DNA of 64,000 bases from Ochotona curzoniae (GCF_017591425.1 NW_024466607.1:7820501-7884500), one strand, 5' to 3'. Counted from the stretch's first letter, positions 51,106-62,657 are shown. Notes: generated from the letters alone by a model not told the origin. Made by a program: numbers and translations.

Positions 51106-51945
51106 TTTCTAAACTACTGCTCTACTTTAGACTTTGTTTCTGAAGGAGTCAGAAAGACTGGACAGTAACTAGAAAAGGAATACTTTTCTTGCTGTTTGGA
51201 GATAACTGGAGATTCAGACGCACGGTAAGAAACGATGCAGTGTACGCTTTCCTGTTCCCATCAGTGGTGACATTCTGCAACCCCAGCATCGCATCACCGC
51301 CGGGCTATGAGCATGGACACAATCTGGCTTCCTTTGTTTTCACACCTTCCTGCGTGCAGACAGCTCGGGCTGTGGTAAGTCCTATACAGTGTTCTCACCT
51401 GAGTGCATTGTGGGGTTTGGTGCTGTGTCTCACTCCTGCTGTCCTCATTGCAGGAGTCAGCTGTGGCCACCTGGCACACCATGCGCTGCTGTGTCATAGC
51501 AGTTACTGTACGGAAGCTCATCCCCGGGCTCTTGAGGGCCTCCACCCAGAGATGCATGTCACCCGAGTCACAGTTCATTAGACAGAGGCTGCCACACCCA
51601 ACGCCAGTGAGGCGGGGAAACAGGACTCCACTAATCCCTGGAGGGAGGAGAGTGTGGATGGTAACAGCAGCTCCGAGGACCACCACATTCCTCTGCCCCC
51701 ATGTGCGCTGGCAGAGTCCCTGAAGGCCAGTCCTCTGATCCACTTCTTGAGGGAAGACTAAGAAAGTGGAGCACAACCACGCCAAGCTGTCCAGTAGCTG
51801 CACAAGGGCACTTTAAGAAGCTCATGCAGGTGGCATGTACCTCGCCGAGCACATCTTCTCACCTACAGCGCAGTACTGGATGCCATTTCCAGTTCCACTT
51901 GGTTTTATTTTGCATTTTTGTTTGTTTTTAAGCTTTACTTATTTA
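51106..51945. other. Intergenic; possible ancient LINE-1 piece
   Basis: 51210-51400 (ATCAGTGGTGACATTCTGC...GAGCATGGACACAATCTGGC) has the flavour of an old LINE-1 fragment. Overlapping frames of 106-169 codons on both strands show no known domain. Confidence 0.35.
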
Positions 51946-51947
51946 TG

Positions 51948-52250
51948 GGGCCATAATGCAGTGACTCAACAGGCTAATTCTCCACCAGCAAGCACTGGCA
52001 TCCCATGTGGGTGCTGATTCATGCTCTGGCTATTCCACATCTCCCTGCTCGTGGCCTGGGAAAGAAATGAGGCTAGCCGGAGTTCTTGCGTCCAGCATCC
52101 ACCTAGGAGACCAGGAAGAGGCTCCTGGATTCAGATCAGCAGCTCCAGCAAATGGGGCCTTTTGGAGTGAGAACCAGCACATGGAATATCTTTCTCTTTG
52201 GCTCTCCTTCTCTCCATAACTTTGCCTTTCAAAAAATAAATTAATAAATC
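51948..52250 (+). mobile_element. CSINE, older subtype
   Basis: From GGGGCCATAATGCAGTGACTC to AAAAAATAAATTAATAAATC. Confidence 0.8.
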
Positions 52251-52254
52251 TTCA

Positions 52255-52399
52255 AAAAAATATATAATATTTACTATTTATGTGCAGAGAAAGTGAGAGA
52301 CAGAGACAGAGAGACAGAGCTTCATTTGCTGATTCACTTCCCAAATGGCTGCAATGGCCAGAGCTGGGCCAGACCAAAACCAAGAGTCAAGAGCCGCTT
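52255..52399 (-). mobile_element. CSINE 3' half, cut by the next SINE
   Basis: Antisense tail AATATTTACTATTTATGTGC to AAGAGCCGCTTCT. Confidence 0.8.
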
Positions 52400-52401
52400 C
52401 T

Positions 52402-52735
52402 GGGCCCGGCGCCATGGCCTAGAAGTTAAGGTCCTTGGCTTGCACACGCTGGGATCCCATATGGGTGCCGGTTCTAATCCCGGCAGCTCCATTTTCCATC
52501 CAGCTCTCTGCTTGTGTCCTGGGAAAGCATCAAGGACAGCCCAAAGCCTTGGGACCCTGCACCTGCGTGGGATACCTGGAAGAAGTTCCTGGCTCCTGGC
52601 TTCGGATTGTCTCAGCTGCAGCCATTGCAGTCCCTTGGGGAGTGAATCATCGGTCGGAAGATCTTCCTCTCTGTCTCTCCTTCTTTCTGTATATCTGACT
52701 TTGCAATAAAAATAAATAAATCTTTTAAAAAAATA
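52402..52735 (+). mobile_element. CSINE, full length
   Basis: From GGGCCCGGCGCCATGGCC to AATAAATAAATCTTTTAAAAA. Confidence 0.94.
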
Positions 52736-52834
52736 TTTGGTAGAAAAAGCAAGAACAGACATTCAAGGTCTAGTCATATCTCGAATGCCTGTCTTCTTAA
52801 TATGCTAACTTATGCCATTAAATTTTAACACTGG

Positions 52835-53147
52835 GGGCCCAGTGGCGTGGCCTAGTGGCTAAAGTCCTCGCCTTGAACGCCCCGGGATCCCGTAGGGGGC
52901 CGGTTCTAATCCTGGGCAGCTCCACCTCCCGTCCAGCTCCCTGCTTGTGGCCTGGAAAAGCAGCTGAGGATGGTCCAAAGTCTTGGGCCCCTGAACCCGT
53001 GTGGGAAATCCAGAAGAGCTCCTGGCTTCCGATCGGCCGTTGCGCTCACTTAGGGAGTGAATCACTGGACGGAAGATCTTCCTCTCTGTCTCTCCTCCTC
53101 TCTGTATATCTGACTTTATAATAAAAATAAAATAAATCTTTAAAAAA
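52835..53147 (+). mobile_element. CSINE, with TSD
   Basis: From GGGCCCAGTGGCGTGGCC to AATAAATCTTTAAAAA. Flanks ATTTTAACACTGG (52822-52834) and AAATTAACACTGG (53148-53160). Confidence 0.93.
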
Positions 53148-53160
53148 AAATTAACACTGG

Positions 53161-53565
53161 AATTACACCATTCAGCTGAACGCAGGGTGTGAAGGAGTTG
53201 GGTAAGTGGCTGGAGAGGTGGGCTGCCCGGCTGCCGAAGAGGAAGGCCTCATGTTCTACACTTGCGTGGTGGTACTGAGTTAGCTTTTTTATTTTTCAAT
53301 CATTTATTACAATTTCTCAATATAGCTTTACATGCTGCAGACATTAGAAAGTGGAAAACTACATTTCCCAGCCTTCCTTGCAGCTACAGTTGCAGGCAGA
53401 GACTTTACCAGGGATGCACAGCAGCTGGATGGCTGTGGCCACTCCCTGCTGAGCTTCTCCCGCTGGCCAGCCTGTGCAAGGCTCCGTGGCACCAGCAGCG
53501 ACCAGAGGTTCCCTTCAGCTTCGTGGGCGCTTACAGAGAGCAACAGGTTACAGGAGTGATGGCAA
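53161..53565. other. Intergenic, no feature recognised
   Basis: Short frames only. Confidence 0.5.
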
Positions 53566-53569
53566 AATT

Positions 53570-53835
53570 TCTTTTTTTTTTTTTAAGATTTATGTATTAT
53601 TTTTATTGGAAAGGCAGATATATAGAAAGAGGAGGAGAGACAGAGAGGAGCTCTTCTGGGTCTCCCACACGGGTGCAGGGTCCCAAGACTTTGGGCCGTC
53701 CTTAACTGCTTTCCCAGGCCACAAGCAGGAAGTTGGATGGGAAGCAGGGCTGCCAGGATTAGAACTGGCACCCATATGGGATCCCTGCATGTTCAAGGCG
53801 AGGACTTTAGCCACTAGGCCATGGCGCTGGACCCC
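53570..53835 (-). mobile_element. CSINE, internally deleted
   Basis: Antisense from TTTTAAGATTTATGTATTATT to AGGCCATGGCGCTGGACCCC. Lacks the GATTCACTCCCC section. Confidence 0.92.
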
Positions 53836-53984
53836 AAAGTTTTTCTTTTTTTTTAATTTTGGAATCAAAGTTTCCTCAACACCGTCCTGATTCCCGCATT
53901 CCTCTTTGTGGGACAGGTTGTGATTTACATGATAACTCACACTCACTGCTTAGCTCTGGATGCATTCCTTTTCCTTTCCTTTTT

Positions 53985-54316
53985 TTTTTTTTTTCTTTTA
54001 AGATTTACTTATTTTTATTTGGAATGCAGATTTAAGGAGAGATGGAGAGACAAAGAGGTAGATCCTCCCTCCTCAGACGCACTTCCCAAATGGCCACAAT
54101 GGCTGGAGCTGAGCCGGTCTGGAGCCAGGCCAGGATTCTCGTATGAGTCTCCCACATGGGTGCAGGAGTCCCAGGGCTTGAGTCATCCTCTGCTGCTTCT
54201 CAGAGTGCAAGCAGGAGCCGGGTGGGAAGTGGAGCAGTTGGGACAGAACTGGCACTGACATGAGATGCTGGTGCTTGAATGGGGAGGATTAGCCAGTTGA
54301 GCCATTATGCTGGCCC
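53985..54316 (-). mobile_element. CSINE
   Basis: Antisense from the T-run and AAGATTTACTTATTTTTATTTG to AGCCATTATGCTGGCCCC. Flanks CTGGATGCATTCC and CTGGGTGCATTCT. Confidence 0.9.
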
Positions 54317-54591
54317 CTGGGTGCATTCTGGAAGATTCACTTAGAGCCTGTAGGCTCTCCCAGACTTTCTACATACCTAAAATCCTATTAAATGTTGTTT
54401 TGATTAAAAATCAAATAGGTTCTGTTTTCTCTAACAGATCTCTGATCCAGCGCTGTGTAATCCCAAGCTGACTGCCTGGCCACATGCCCTCTGCAATGTG
54501 GCCTGAACTGGACTCTCTCTTACCTCTGGCCTGCTATTAGATCTCTCTGTTACTCTCTTTCAAATACATAACTCTTTTGAGAAAGAACATA

Positions 54592-54870
54592 GTGGGGCTG
54601 GCACTGTGGTGTATCAAGTTAAGCCACCACCTGTGAGGCTGGCATCCCACATCAGCACCAGCGTGACTGGCTGTTCCACCTCTGCCCAGCTCCCTGCTAG
54701 TGCCCCTGGGAAAGCAGCACAGGTTGGCCCAAGTATTGGGTGCCTGCATCCACGCGGTAGGCCAGGAAGAAGCCCCTGACTCTTGGCTTCGTCCTTGTGG
54801 CCATTGGGGGAGTGAATCAGCTGATGAATGAGCCGTCTCCAACACTGCCTTCAAAATAAATACAAATTTA
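54592..54870 (+). mobile_element. CSINE, older subtype
   Basis: From TGGGGCTGGCACTGTGGTG to TTCAAAATAAATACAAATTT. Confidence 0.85.
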
Positions 54871-55415
54871 GATATATATATTAAGTTAAAATATCTAGCA
54901 TCAGACTTGCGGCCTTTCCTTTTCCTCCAGAGCAGCCGTGGAGGGTCAGCCGTAGTCCGGGGAGGGGAGAGGGCAGAGCCTGGAGCAGCGAGCACAGGCG
55001 GGTGTGATCACTTTGCACTCTGTGATACACAGCAGGGCTTATTTTAGATCAATATTTTAAGGTGAAATAGGAACTATTACCTACGAAATAAGCCTAATTT
55101 TGTGAGCAGTATTGCTTTGGTATACTAAATAGGGAGACTTACTGGCAAACAATAGAAGGGGTAGCGTGAAGGTGGCATGCCAGCTGTTGGCATTTGGACC
55201 GGGTGCTGCGGCATCACCTCCATCCTGGTGACAATCAGAGGAGCTGCTGGTATAAAGTGCGAGTCGAGTTTGAAATGACTCGGTTGGAGCGGTTGGCAGC
55301 GAGCAGGCACCAACAAAACTGGGATTCAATCTCAGACACTGTCTTCTTCCTCTGCCTCTGCTCCACCTTCCTGTCTTCTATAGAGACTCTGTAAACTACC
55401 AATATCCCTGGAGAA
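54871..55415. other. Intergenic, no feature recognised
   Basis: Unique-looking. Short frames only. Confidence 0.5.
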
Positions 55416-55417
55416 CT

Positions 55418-55750
55418 GGGCATTGCGGCTCAGCCAGCTCAGCTGTCACGTGCGATGCCTGCACCCCTCACTGGCCTCCCAGGGGTTGAGTCTCACCTTG
55501 GCTCTGCTCCAGCTTCCTGCTGACATGCCTGGGAGGCAGCAGCTGATGCTCCAACTGTCTGGGACCCTGTCCGTCACCCTGTAATAAGCCTCGATGGAGT
55601 GCCTGGCTCTGGCTTCACCCTGACCTGGCTCTGTTTGTTAACGCATTTGGAGAATGAACCAGTGGTGGGAAGATCTCTTGGTCTCTGTCTGCCTCTCTCT
55701 CTGTGATATTCCAGCTTTCAGACAAATAAAACTGAAAATAAATTCTCTGG
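55418..55750 (+). mobile_element. CSINE, old
   Basis: From CTGGGCATTGCGGCTCAGCC to CAAATAAAACTGAAAATAAAT. Confidence 0.75.
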
Positions 55751-56255
55751 AGAAGTGAAAAACTCCCCAGTCCACTTCCTCCTCATGGCTGTGGTCCTCC
55801 ATTGGCTCACGGTTCCCTTTTCTGTGCAGACAGCACCTAGGACACGGCCAAGCCCTTCACCCGGGCATTCAACGTGACTGCACAGGCTGGAGGAAGACAG
55901 CAGTCTCCAGGTTTAAGCGTCAGCAGGAGTGACAGACCTGGTTGGGTCTCTGCTGCTGTTTCTCTTTGCTTTTCCTTCTCATTCCGGTCTAGTCCACATT
56001 CCAGGAAAACAGATGTCAAAGCGCAGCTGGATGGTGCAGGGTTGGGATATCAACGGTGCGAAGCGGAATTGCCTTCTAAACAGCCAGTGGTTCCGGAGGA
56101 CAGGGCTGCGGAAGGCGGCCAGTGGGAGAGGGGCAAGGGCCAGCTGCACCTGGGGGTGAGTGAGCGCCTCGCTGTTCTGGGGTGAGAGCTGCACCTGGGG
56201 GGTGAGATACGACAAGCGGCAGGGAAGCACATGATTTTCTGGCTGGGGATGCTGC
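55751..56255. other. Intergenic, no feature recognised
   Basis: Overlapping frames below 105 codons. GCACCTGGGGGTGAG is repeated near 56146 and 56190. Confidence 0.5.
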
Positions 56256-56257
56256 TT

Positions 56258-56290
56258 GCTTTTCTTTTCTTTTCTTTTCTTTCTTTCTTT
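56258..56290. repeat. (CTTTT)n run
   Basis: CTTTT units next to a T-run at the edge of a SINE. Confidence 0.85.
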
Positions 56291-56294
56291 TTTT

Positions 56295-56618
56295 TTTTTT
56301 TAAAAGATTTATTTATCTTATTACAAAGTCAGATATACAGAGAGGAGAGACAGAGAGGAAGATCTTCCATCCAATGATTCACTCCCCAAGTGAGCGCAAT
56401 GGCCGGTGCTGTGCCACGAAGCCAGGACCCAGGAGCCTCTTCCAGGTCTCCCATGCGGGTGCAGGGTCCCAAAGCTTTGGGCTGTCCTCGACTGTTTTCC
56501 CAGGCCACAGGCAGGGAGCTGGATGGGAAGTAGAGCTGGCAGGATTAGAACCGGCGCCCGTCTGGGATCCCGGGCGTTCAAGGTGAGGACTTTAGCTGCT
56601 AGGCCACGCCTCCGGGCC
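56295..56618 (-). mobile_element. CSINE, young
   Basis: Antisense from AAAAGATTTATTTATCTTATT to CACGCCTCCGGGCCC. Confidence 0.93.
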
Positions 56619-56935
56619 CAGTGTAGCAGTTAAAATTCTCGCCTTGAACACACTAGGATCTCATATGAGCACCGGTTCTAATCCTGGCAGCTCTACTTCC
56701 CATCCAGCTCCCTGCCTGTGCCCTGGGAAAGCAGTCGAGGATGGCCCAAAGCCTTGGGACCTGCACCTGCGTGGGAAACTTGGAAAGAGCTCCTGGTTGC
56801 TGACCTTGCATTGGCTTGGCTTCAGCCATTGTGGCTGATCAGACTGAAGATCTTCCTCTCTGTCTTTCCTCCTCTATTTGCCTTTCCAATAAAAATAAAT
56901 AAATCTTTTCAAAAAATAATTTATTTTGCTTGTAC
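56615..56935 (+). mobile_element. CSINE
   Basis: From GGGCCCAGTGTAGCAG to AATAAATAAATCTTTTC. Shares its first bases with the end of the previous antisense copy, so the two form a spacerless head-to-head palindrome. Confidence 0.92.
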
Positions 56936-57200
56936 TTGAGAAACAGAGTTAGAAAAAGGTTTCTATGATTAGTTCACTCCCCAAAAGGCTGCAGTGGCCA
57001 GATCTGAGTCGATCTGAAGTCAGGACCTTCTTCTGGGTCTCCCATGTGGGTGCGGGATCCCAAGGAATTGAGCCATCCTCCATTGCTTTCCCAGGCTGCA
57101 AGCAGGGAGCTGGATCGGAAGTGGACCAGGTAGTGCTTGAATTTGTGCCCCTCTGTGATGTCAGCAGAAAATTAGCCTCCTATGTCATGGCAACAGCCCC
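56915..57200 (-). mobile_element. CSINE, old
   Basis: Antisense from AAAATAATTTATTTTGCTTG to ATGGCAACAGCCCC. Confidence 0.75.
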
Positions 57201-57214
57201 ATGCCTTTGTTTTG

Positions 57215-57568
57215 TTTTTAAAGATTTATTTACTTATTTTTAAAAACATTTATTTATTTGTTGGAAAGACAGATATATAGACAGGAGGAGAGACAGACAG
57301 AAAGATCTTTCGTCCGATGATTCACTCCCTAAGTGAATGCAACGGCTGAAGCTGAGGCAATCCGAAGCCAGGAGCCAGGAACCTTCTCTGAGTCTCCCAC
57401 ATGCGGATGCAGGGTCCCAAGGCTTTGGGCCGTCCTGGACTGCTTTCCCAGGCCACAAGCAGGGAGCTGGATGGGAAGCAGGGCCGCTGGGTTAGAATCG
57501 GCACCAATATGAGATCCCAGCGTGTTCAAGGTGAGGACTTTAGCTGCTAGGCCACCGTGCTGGGCCCT
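57215..57568 (-). mobile_element. CSINE, full length, with extra tail piece
   Basis: 57215-57240 is an extra AAAGATTTATTTACTTATT. The main copy runs from AAAACATTTATTTATTTGTTGG to CCACCGTGCTGGGCCC. Confidence 0.92.
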
Positions 57569-57574
57569 GTTTAC

Positions 57575-57745
57575 TTATTTTAAAGACAGAGTTTCAGAAA
57601 AGGTGGGAGAGACACACTAAGAGGATCTTCCATCCACTGTTCCTCTGCAATGCCCGGGCTGGACGAGGCTGCAAGCAGGAGCCTGCGTCTCCACCATCCC
57701 CTGCCTCACGGGCGCAGAGGCAGCTGGGTTGTAGGAGGAAGCTCA
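57575..57745 (-). mobile_element. CSINE, old fragment
   Basis: Tail-side boxes only: TTATTTTAAAGACAGAGTTTC and GAGGATCTTCCATCC. Confidence 0.55.
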
Positions 57746-58092
57746 ATATGCTGCATTACCATACTAGCCCCAGCCTACTGTTCTTGCTCCAACCTAACAA
57801 CTGCTGTGTTTTCTATTTTAGATACTAAGAACAGTTTGAGAACCACGGCCTATAAGCTTCTCGGGTTCAGTCTCAAAGAAACACTAGCCCAGTGCCTCAT
57901 TTAACCACTGGCTCTGAAGACATACAGAGCAGAAACAGATAGGGCAGGAGGAGAGCCACAGCAAGTCCAGCTGTGCGACCTGGGGAGTCAGGCAGGTGAA
58001 GGAAAGGAGAGGGTCCCCAGGTGGGCCTTTACCAGCATGGTAACCCAGTTAAACCGATGTATTTGGTATTAAAGTATCCCATGACAATTTTT

Positions 58093-58418
58093 TATAAAGA
58101 TTTATTTATTTATTGGAAAGTCAGATATACAGAGAGGAGGAGAGACAGAGAGGAAGATCTTCCATCCGATGATTCACTCCCCAAGTGAGTGCAACGGTCA
58201 ATGCTATGCCGATCTGAAACGAGAATCCAGGAACTTCTTCCAGGTCTTCCACGCAGGTGCAGAGTCCCAAGGCCCTGGACCGTCCTCGACTGCTTTCCCA
58301 GGCCACAAGCAGGGAGCTGGATGGGAAGTGGAGCTGCTGGGATTAGAACTGGTGCCCATCTGGGATCCCGGCGCGTTGAAGGCGAGGACTTTAGCAGGTA
58401 GGCCACGCTGCTGGGCCC
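58093..58418 (-). mobile_element. CSINE, full length
   Basis: Antisense from TAAAGATTTATTTATTTATTG to CCACGCTGCTGGGCCC. Confidence 0.93.
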
Positions 58419-58649
58419 ATTACAATTATTTATTGATTTTAACATAATGTTACAGTGGGGAAATATGAAAGTCATCGCTTAATCAAAAATGATTACAATT
58501 GTCATTCAGCAGTGCAGTCTGAGCATCTCTAATAAAAATCCGAAGTGGAGCTTCAACACGAACACTACAAGCAGAAAGCTCCAGGCCTGCTCGCAGGTGA
58601 TGGGCTGCAACTAAGACACTGGTAAGCCAAGCGCCGTATAAAATTGCCT

Positions 58650-58960
58650 TCAGGGCCAGTGCTGTGATACAACAGGTTAATGTGATACAGGTATTCTACA
58701 TACACACAGCTTAGAATCCCAGCTGCTCCACTTCTCACCAGCTCCGAGGTGATGTACCAGGGAAAGCAGCGGAACATGGCCCACGTCCTTGGGACCCTGC
58801 ACCAAAGTGGGACACCTGGAAGAACCCTTAGTTCCTGGCTTCGGACTGGCCCAGCTCTGGTCTTTGCAGCCATTTGTGGAATGAATCAACAGATGGAAGA
58901 ACTCTCTATGTCTCCTCTCTGTGAATCTACCTTTCAAATGAGTAAATAGATAAATCTTCT
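58650..58960 (+). mobile_element. CSINE, older subtype
   Basis: From AGGGCCAGTGCTGTGATAC to GTAAATAGATAAATCTTC. Confidence 0.85.
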
Positions 58961-58984
58961 TTAGTCTAAAAAGAAAGAGAAAGA

Positions 58985-59215
58985 AAGAATTTGTTCCTAC
59001 CTGTAACCTGGGAGGCATCATGTGATGGTCCAAATACTGGGATCCCTTGCCACTCGCATGTGGGACCTTAACTGAGTTCCGAGCTCCTGGCTTCAGTTGG
59101 CTTACCCTGGCTGTTGCTGGCATTTGGGGAGTGAGTCACCAGGTGAGAGATGTGTATCTGTCTGTCTGTGTCTCTGCCTTTCAAAAAAGAAAAGAAAAAA
59201 TTTTTTTAAAAGAGA
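58985..59215 (+). mobile_element. CSINE, 5'-truncated
   Basis: CCTGTAACCTGGGAGGCATC to CTGCCTTTCAAAAAAG. Confidence 0.75.
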
Positions 59216-59244
59216 TGCTGCTGGCATGAGAGTGTGACAATTTT

Positions 59245-59835
59245 TTTTTTTTAAAGATTTATGTATTTTGGGCCCGGCGTGGTGGCGCAAGTGGTTAAGG
59301 TCCTCGCCTTGCACGCCCGGGATCCCATATGGGCACCGGTTCTAATCCCGGCAGCCCCGCTTCCCTTCCAGCTCCCTGCCTGTGGCCCGGGAAAGCAGTC
59401 GAGGACAGCCCAAAGCTTTGGGACCCTGCACCCGCGTGGGAGACCCGGAAGAGGCTCCTGGCCTTTCCAATAAAAAAATAATAAAAATAAATCTTTTTTT
59501 TTAAAAAAGATTTATGTATTTTCACTACAAAGTCAGATATACAGAGAGGAGGAGAGATAGAGAGGAAGATCTTCCATCTGATGGTTCACTCCTCAAGTGA
59601 CCACAATAGTTGGTCCTGTGCCGATCCAGAGCCAGGAGCCAGGAACTTTCTCCAGGTTTCCCACATGGGTACAGGGTCCCAAGGCTTTGGACCGTCCTCG
59701 ACTACTTTCCCAGGCCACAAGCAGGGAGCTGGATGGGAAATGGAGCTGCCGGGATTAGAACTGGCGACCATATGGGATTCTGGCACTTTTAAGGCAAGGA
59801 TTTTAATCACTATGCTATGCTATTGCACTAGGACC
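59245..59835 (-). mobile_element. CSINE, minus, split by a plus SINE
   Basis: AAAGATTTATGTATTTT of its tail occurs at 59252-59268 and again from about 59505, on both sides of the inserted copy. The body continues from 59520 to ATTGCACTAGGACC. Confidence 0.88.
59270..59495 (+). mobile_element. CSINE, young, internally deleted, nested
   Basis: Starts GGGCCCGGCGTGGTGGCGCA. After GAAGAGGCTCCTGG it jumps to CCTTTCCAATAAAAAAATAAT, so about 100 bp are missing. Its TSD is the tail sequence of the host SINE. Confidence 0.92.
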
Positions 59836-59839
59836 AAAA

Positions 59840-60280
59840 GCATAAATCTTTGAAAAGAAAATTTAAGTGTTACTTTAATTTCCCTGTCACGAGTTGCCAT
59901 AAAGATATTTCTTGCTTCACCTTGCCTGATGGTGACAAGAACCTCATTCCTCCAGGGCTCCTGTCCTTTCCTCGTGAGGAGATAATACTAGAGAGGCTGA
60001 GTAAACCAACACGCGTGCTTTGGTGCGTTCTCCGGCCCCGTGCAGTCACCCCAACATCCTCCCCTTTTCCCCACGGCTGTGCACTCTTAATGGATTCTGT
60101 GCACAAAAAGTTCTTCCTGAACGCTCCATGTCATGTCAAACTTTGCTGAAATACATTTGCTGTGCTATTCTCGTGTTGACATTTCTGCCATGTTAGCTGG
60201 GACCTTCAGGACGGGAAGAAAAGACATCTTTCTGCTGCTACAACATTATTCCCCCCTCTTGTTCACCTCTCTTCTCCCTC
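59840..60280. other. Intergenic, no feature recognised
   Basis: A 99-codon frame at 59850-60149 has no known domain. Confidence 0.5.
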
Positions 60281-60284
60281 TCAA

Positions 60285-60532
60285 GATTTATGTATTTGAA
60301 ACACACAATGATAGTGAGAGAAACAGAAAGAGAAATGGTTTACTCCCAAGTAGCCACCATGGCTGGGTGTAGGTCTGGTGGAGACAGGAGCCTGGGGCTC
60401 CATCTGGGTCTCCTATGAAGGGGAGCCATCCTTCATGACCTTCCCGGGCACATCAGCAGGTAACTGCATTAGAAGCAGAGTACCTGGGATTCAAACCAGC
60501 ATCCTAACCGCTACGTCAAATTCCTGCCCCAT
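60285..60532 (-). mobile_element. CSINE, old
   Basis: Antisense from CAAGATTTATGTATTTGAAAC to TCAAATTCCTGCCCC. Confidence 0.75.
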
Positions 60533-60559
60533 GTTGAATTTGCAATATGCTATTTTCTG

Positions 60560-60893
60560 GGCCCAGAGCGATAGCATAGTGGTTAAAGTCCTTGTCCTGC
60601 ATTCCAGGATCCCTTATGGTTGCCAGTTCTAATCCCGGCAGCTCCACTTTCCATCCAGCTCCCTGCTTGTGGCCTGGGAAAGCAGTCCAGGCCGGCCCAA
60701 AGCCTTGGGACCCTGCACCCGCATTGGAGACCTGGAGGTTGTTCCTGGCTCCTGGCTTCAGATTGGCACAGCACCGGCCATTGTGGTCACTTGGAGAGTG
60801 AATCAACGCACAGCAGGTTTTCCTCTCTATCTCTCCTCCTCTCTGTATATTTGACTTTGCAATTAAAAAAGAAAAATTTAAAAAAAACAAAAA
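60560..60893 (+). mobile_element. CSINE
   Basis: From GGGCCCAGAGCGATAGC to CAATTAAAAAAGAAAAATTT. Confidence 0.92.
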
Positions 60894-60896
60894 CAG

Positions 60897-61235
60897 GGCC
60901 CAGCGGTGTGGCCTATCAGCTAAAGTCTTCGCATTGAACGTGCCGGGATCCCAGATGGGCGCCAGTTCTAATCCCAGCAGCCCCACTTCCCATCTACCTC
61001 CCTGCTTGTGGCCTGGGAAAGCAGTCGAGGACGGCCCAAAGCCTTGGGACCCTGCACCCGCGTGGGAGACCTGGAAGAAGTTCCCGGATCCTGGCTTTGG
61101 ATCGGCATAGCATTGACCGTTGCACTCACTTGGGGAGTGAATCATCGGATGGAAGATCTTCCTCTCTGTCTCTCCTCCTTTCTGTATATCTGACTTTCCA
61201 ATAAATAAATAAATCTAAAATAATAAAAATAAAAA
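60897..61235 (+). mobile_element. CSINE
   Basis: From GGGCCCAGCGGTGTGGCC to AATAAATAAATAAATCTAAAA. Directly follows another sense copy. Confidence 0.93.
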
Positions 61236-61339
61236 ACGATATACTATTTTCCACAATGGCAGCACTGTTTGCATCTCCATCAGCACTGGACAAAGTTCCA
61301 ATTTCTGCACAGCCTTACTAATTTAAACAAAACTTATAT

Positions 61340-61600
61340 TTCTTCTAGAAGCAGAGAGACAGATACACATGGAGATCTCCCATCTGCTGGTTTGCTCCCC
61401 AAATTCCTGCAATACCTGGGGCTGCATGGTGCCAAAATCAGGAGCCTGGAACTCTGTGTGTCGCGGTGGCCGAGAGCCCAGTCATGCTCCCACCTACTAC
61501 CTCCTGGAAGAAGGCAAAGCCGGTGTTGCAACCCCAGTACTCTGATGCAAGACATGAGCTTTTCCTAATTGGAAGGCCAAATGCCTACCCTGTGCGGACT
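61340..61600 (-). mobile_element. CSINE-like, very old
   Basis: GAAGCAGAGAGACAGATACAC, GGAGATCTCCCATCTGCTGG and CCCCAAATTCCTGCAATACC are in antisense order. Confidence 0.5.
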
Positions 61601-61642
61601 GTTTTTAATTATTATTCTCAGAACGACCCTAAAAATTGTTGT

Positions 61643-61975
61643 AGGCCCAGCACGTTGGCCTAGTGGCTAAGTCTTCACCTTGAATGCATCAGGATCCCAG
61701 ATGGGCACTGGTTCTAATACCAGCAGCTCCGCTTCACATCCAGCTCCCTGCTTTGCCCTGGGAAAGCAGTTGAGGACGGCCCAAAGCCTTGGGACCCTGC
61801 ACCTGTGTGGGAAACCTGGAGGAAGTTCCTGGCTCCTGGCTTCGGACTGCCTTAGCACCAACCACTGCGGTCACTTGGGAAGTGAATCATCAGACGGAAG
61901 ATCTTCCTCCCCGTCTCTTCCTTTCTCTGTATATCTTTGTGATAGAAATAAAATAAATCTTAAAAAAAAAAAAAG
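61643..61975 (+). mobile_element. CSINE
   Basis: From AGGCCCAGCACGTTGGCC to AATAAAATAAATCTTAAAA. Confidence 0.92.
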
Positions 61976-62349
61976 TTTTTGTGATTCTTGCTTAGCAGAG
62001 AGGCAAAAAAAAAAACGTAACTTACTAAAGGATATACAATTAAAAGCTAACTTTTCACACACCATTGTGGACTCTGATAAAAACACCTTTCTGGATGATT
62101 CTAGGACAGAACTGGACTTGAACTCTAAGAGTTCTCACTGATTCCCATGAACCTGATGCTAAAAGTACAGGACAGATCCATGAAATGTACAGCAGCAAAC
62201 ACTTACTTGATCCACAAATGTATCTTGGGTGTCACTGTCCACCTGCCAAGCCTTCCCCAAAACTACACCTACTTCCAGGAGGCCCTCGTGAACACCTGCA
62301 GCCCTGGTCTCAGAGCCTGGGATGAAATCTCATCACTCCTCTTTTTTTT

Positions 62350-62657
62350 TCTAATTTAGCCACTAACTTTTATTTGAAAAGCAGAACTACAAAGGCAGGA
62401 GCGACTTCCACCCATGGCTCACTTCCCGAATGGCAGCAACGGCTGGTTGGAAGTTGGGAGCCGGAGTTTCTGACGGGTCTCCTACACGGGTGCAGGGACC
62501 CAAGCAGTTGGGCCATCTTGCACTGTCTGCCCAAGCCACCAGCAGGGATGTCAGACGGGAAGTAGAGCAGCCAGGACTTGAACCAGCACCTGTGTGGCAT
62601 GCTGGTGCTTCTGACAGAAGCTTGGCTTACTACACCACGATGCTGACCCCTCTCATC
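62350..62657 (-). mobile_element. CSINE, older subtype
   Basis: Antisense from AACTTTTATTTGAAAAGCAG to CACCACGATGCTGACCCC. Confidence 0.8.
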
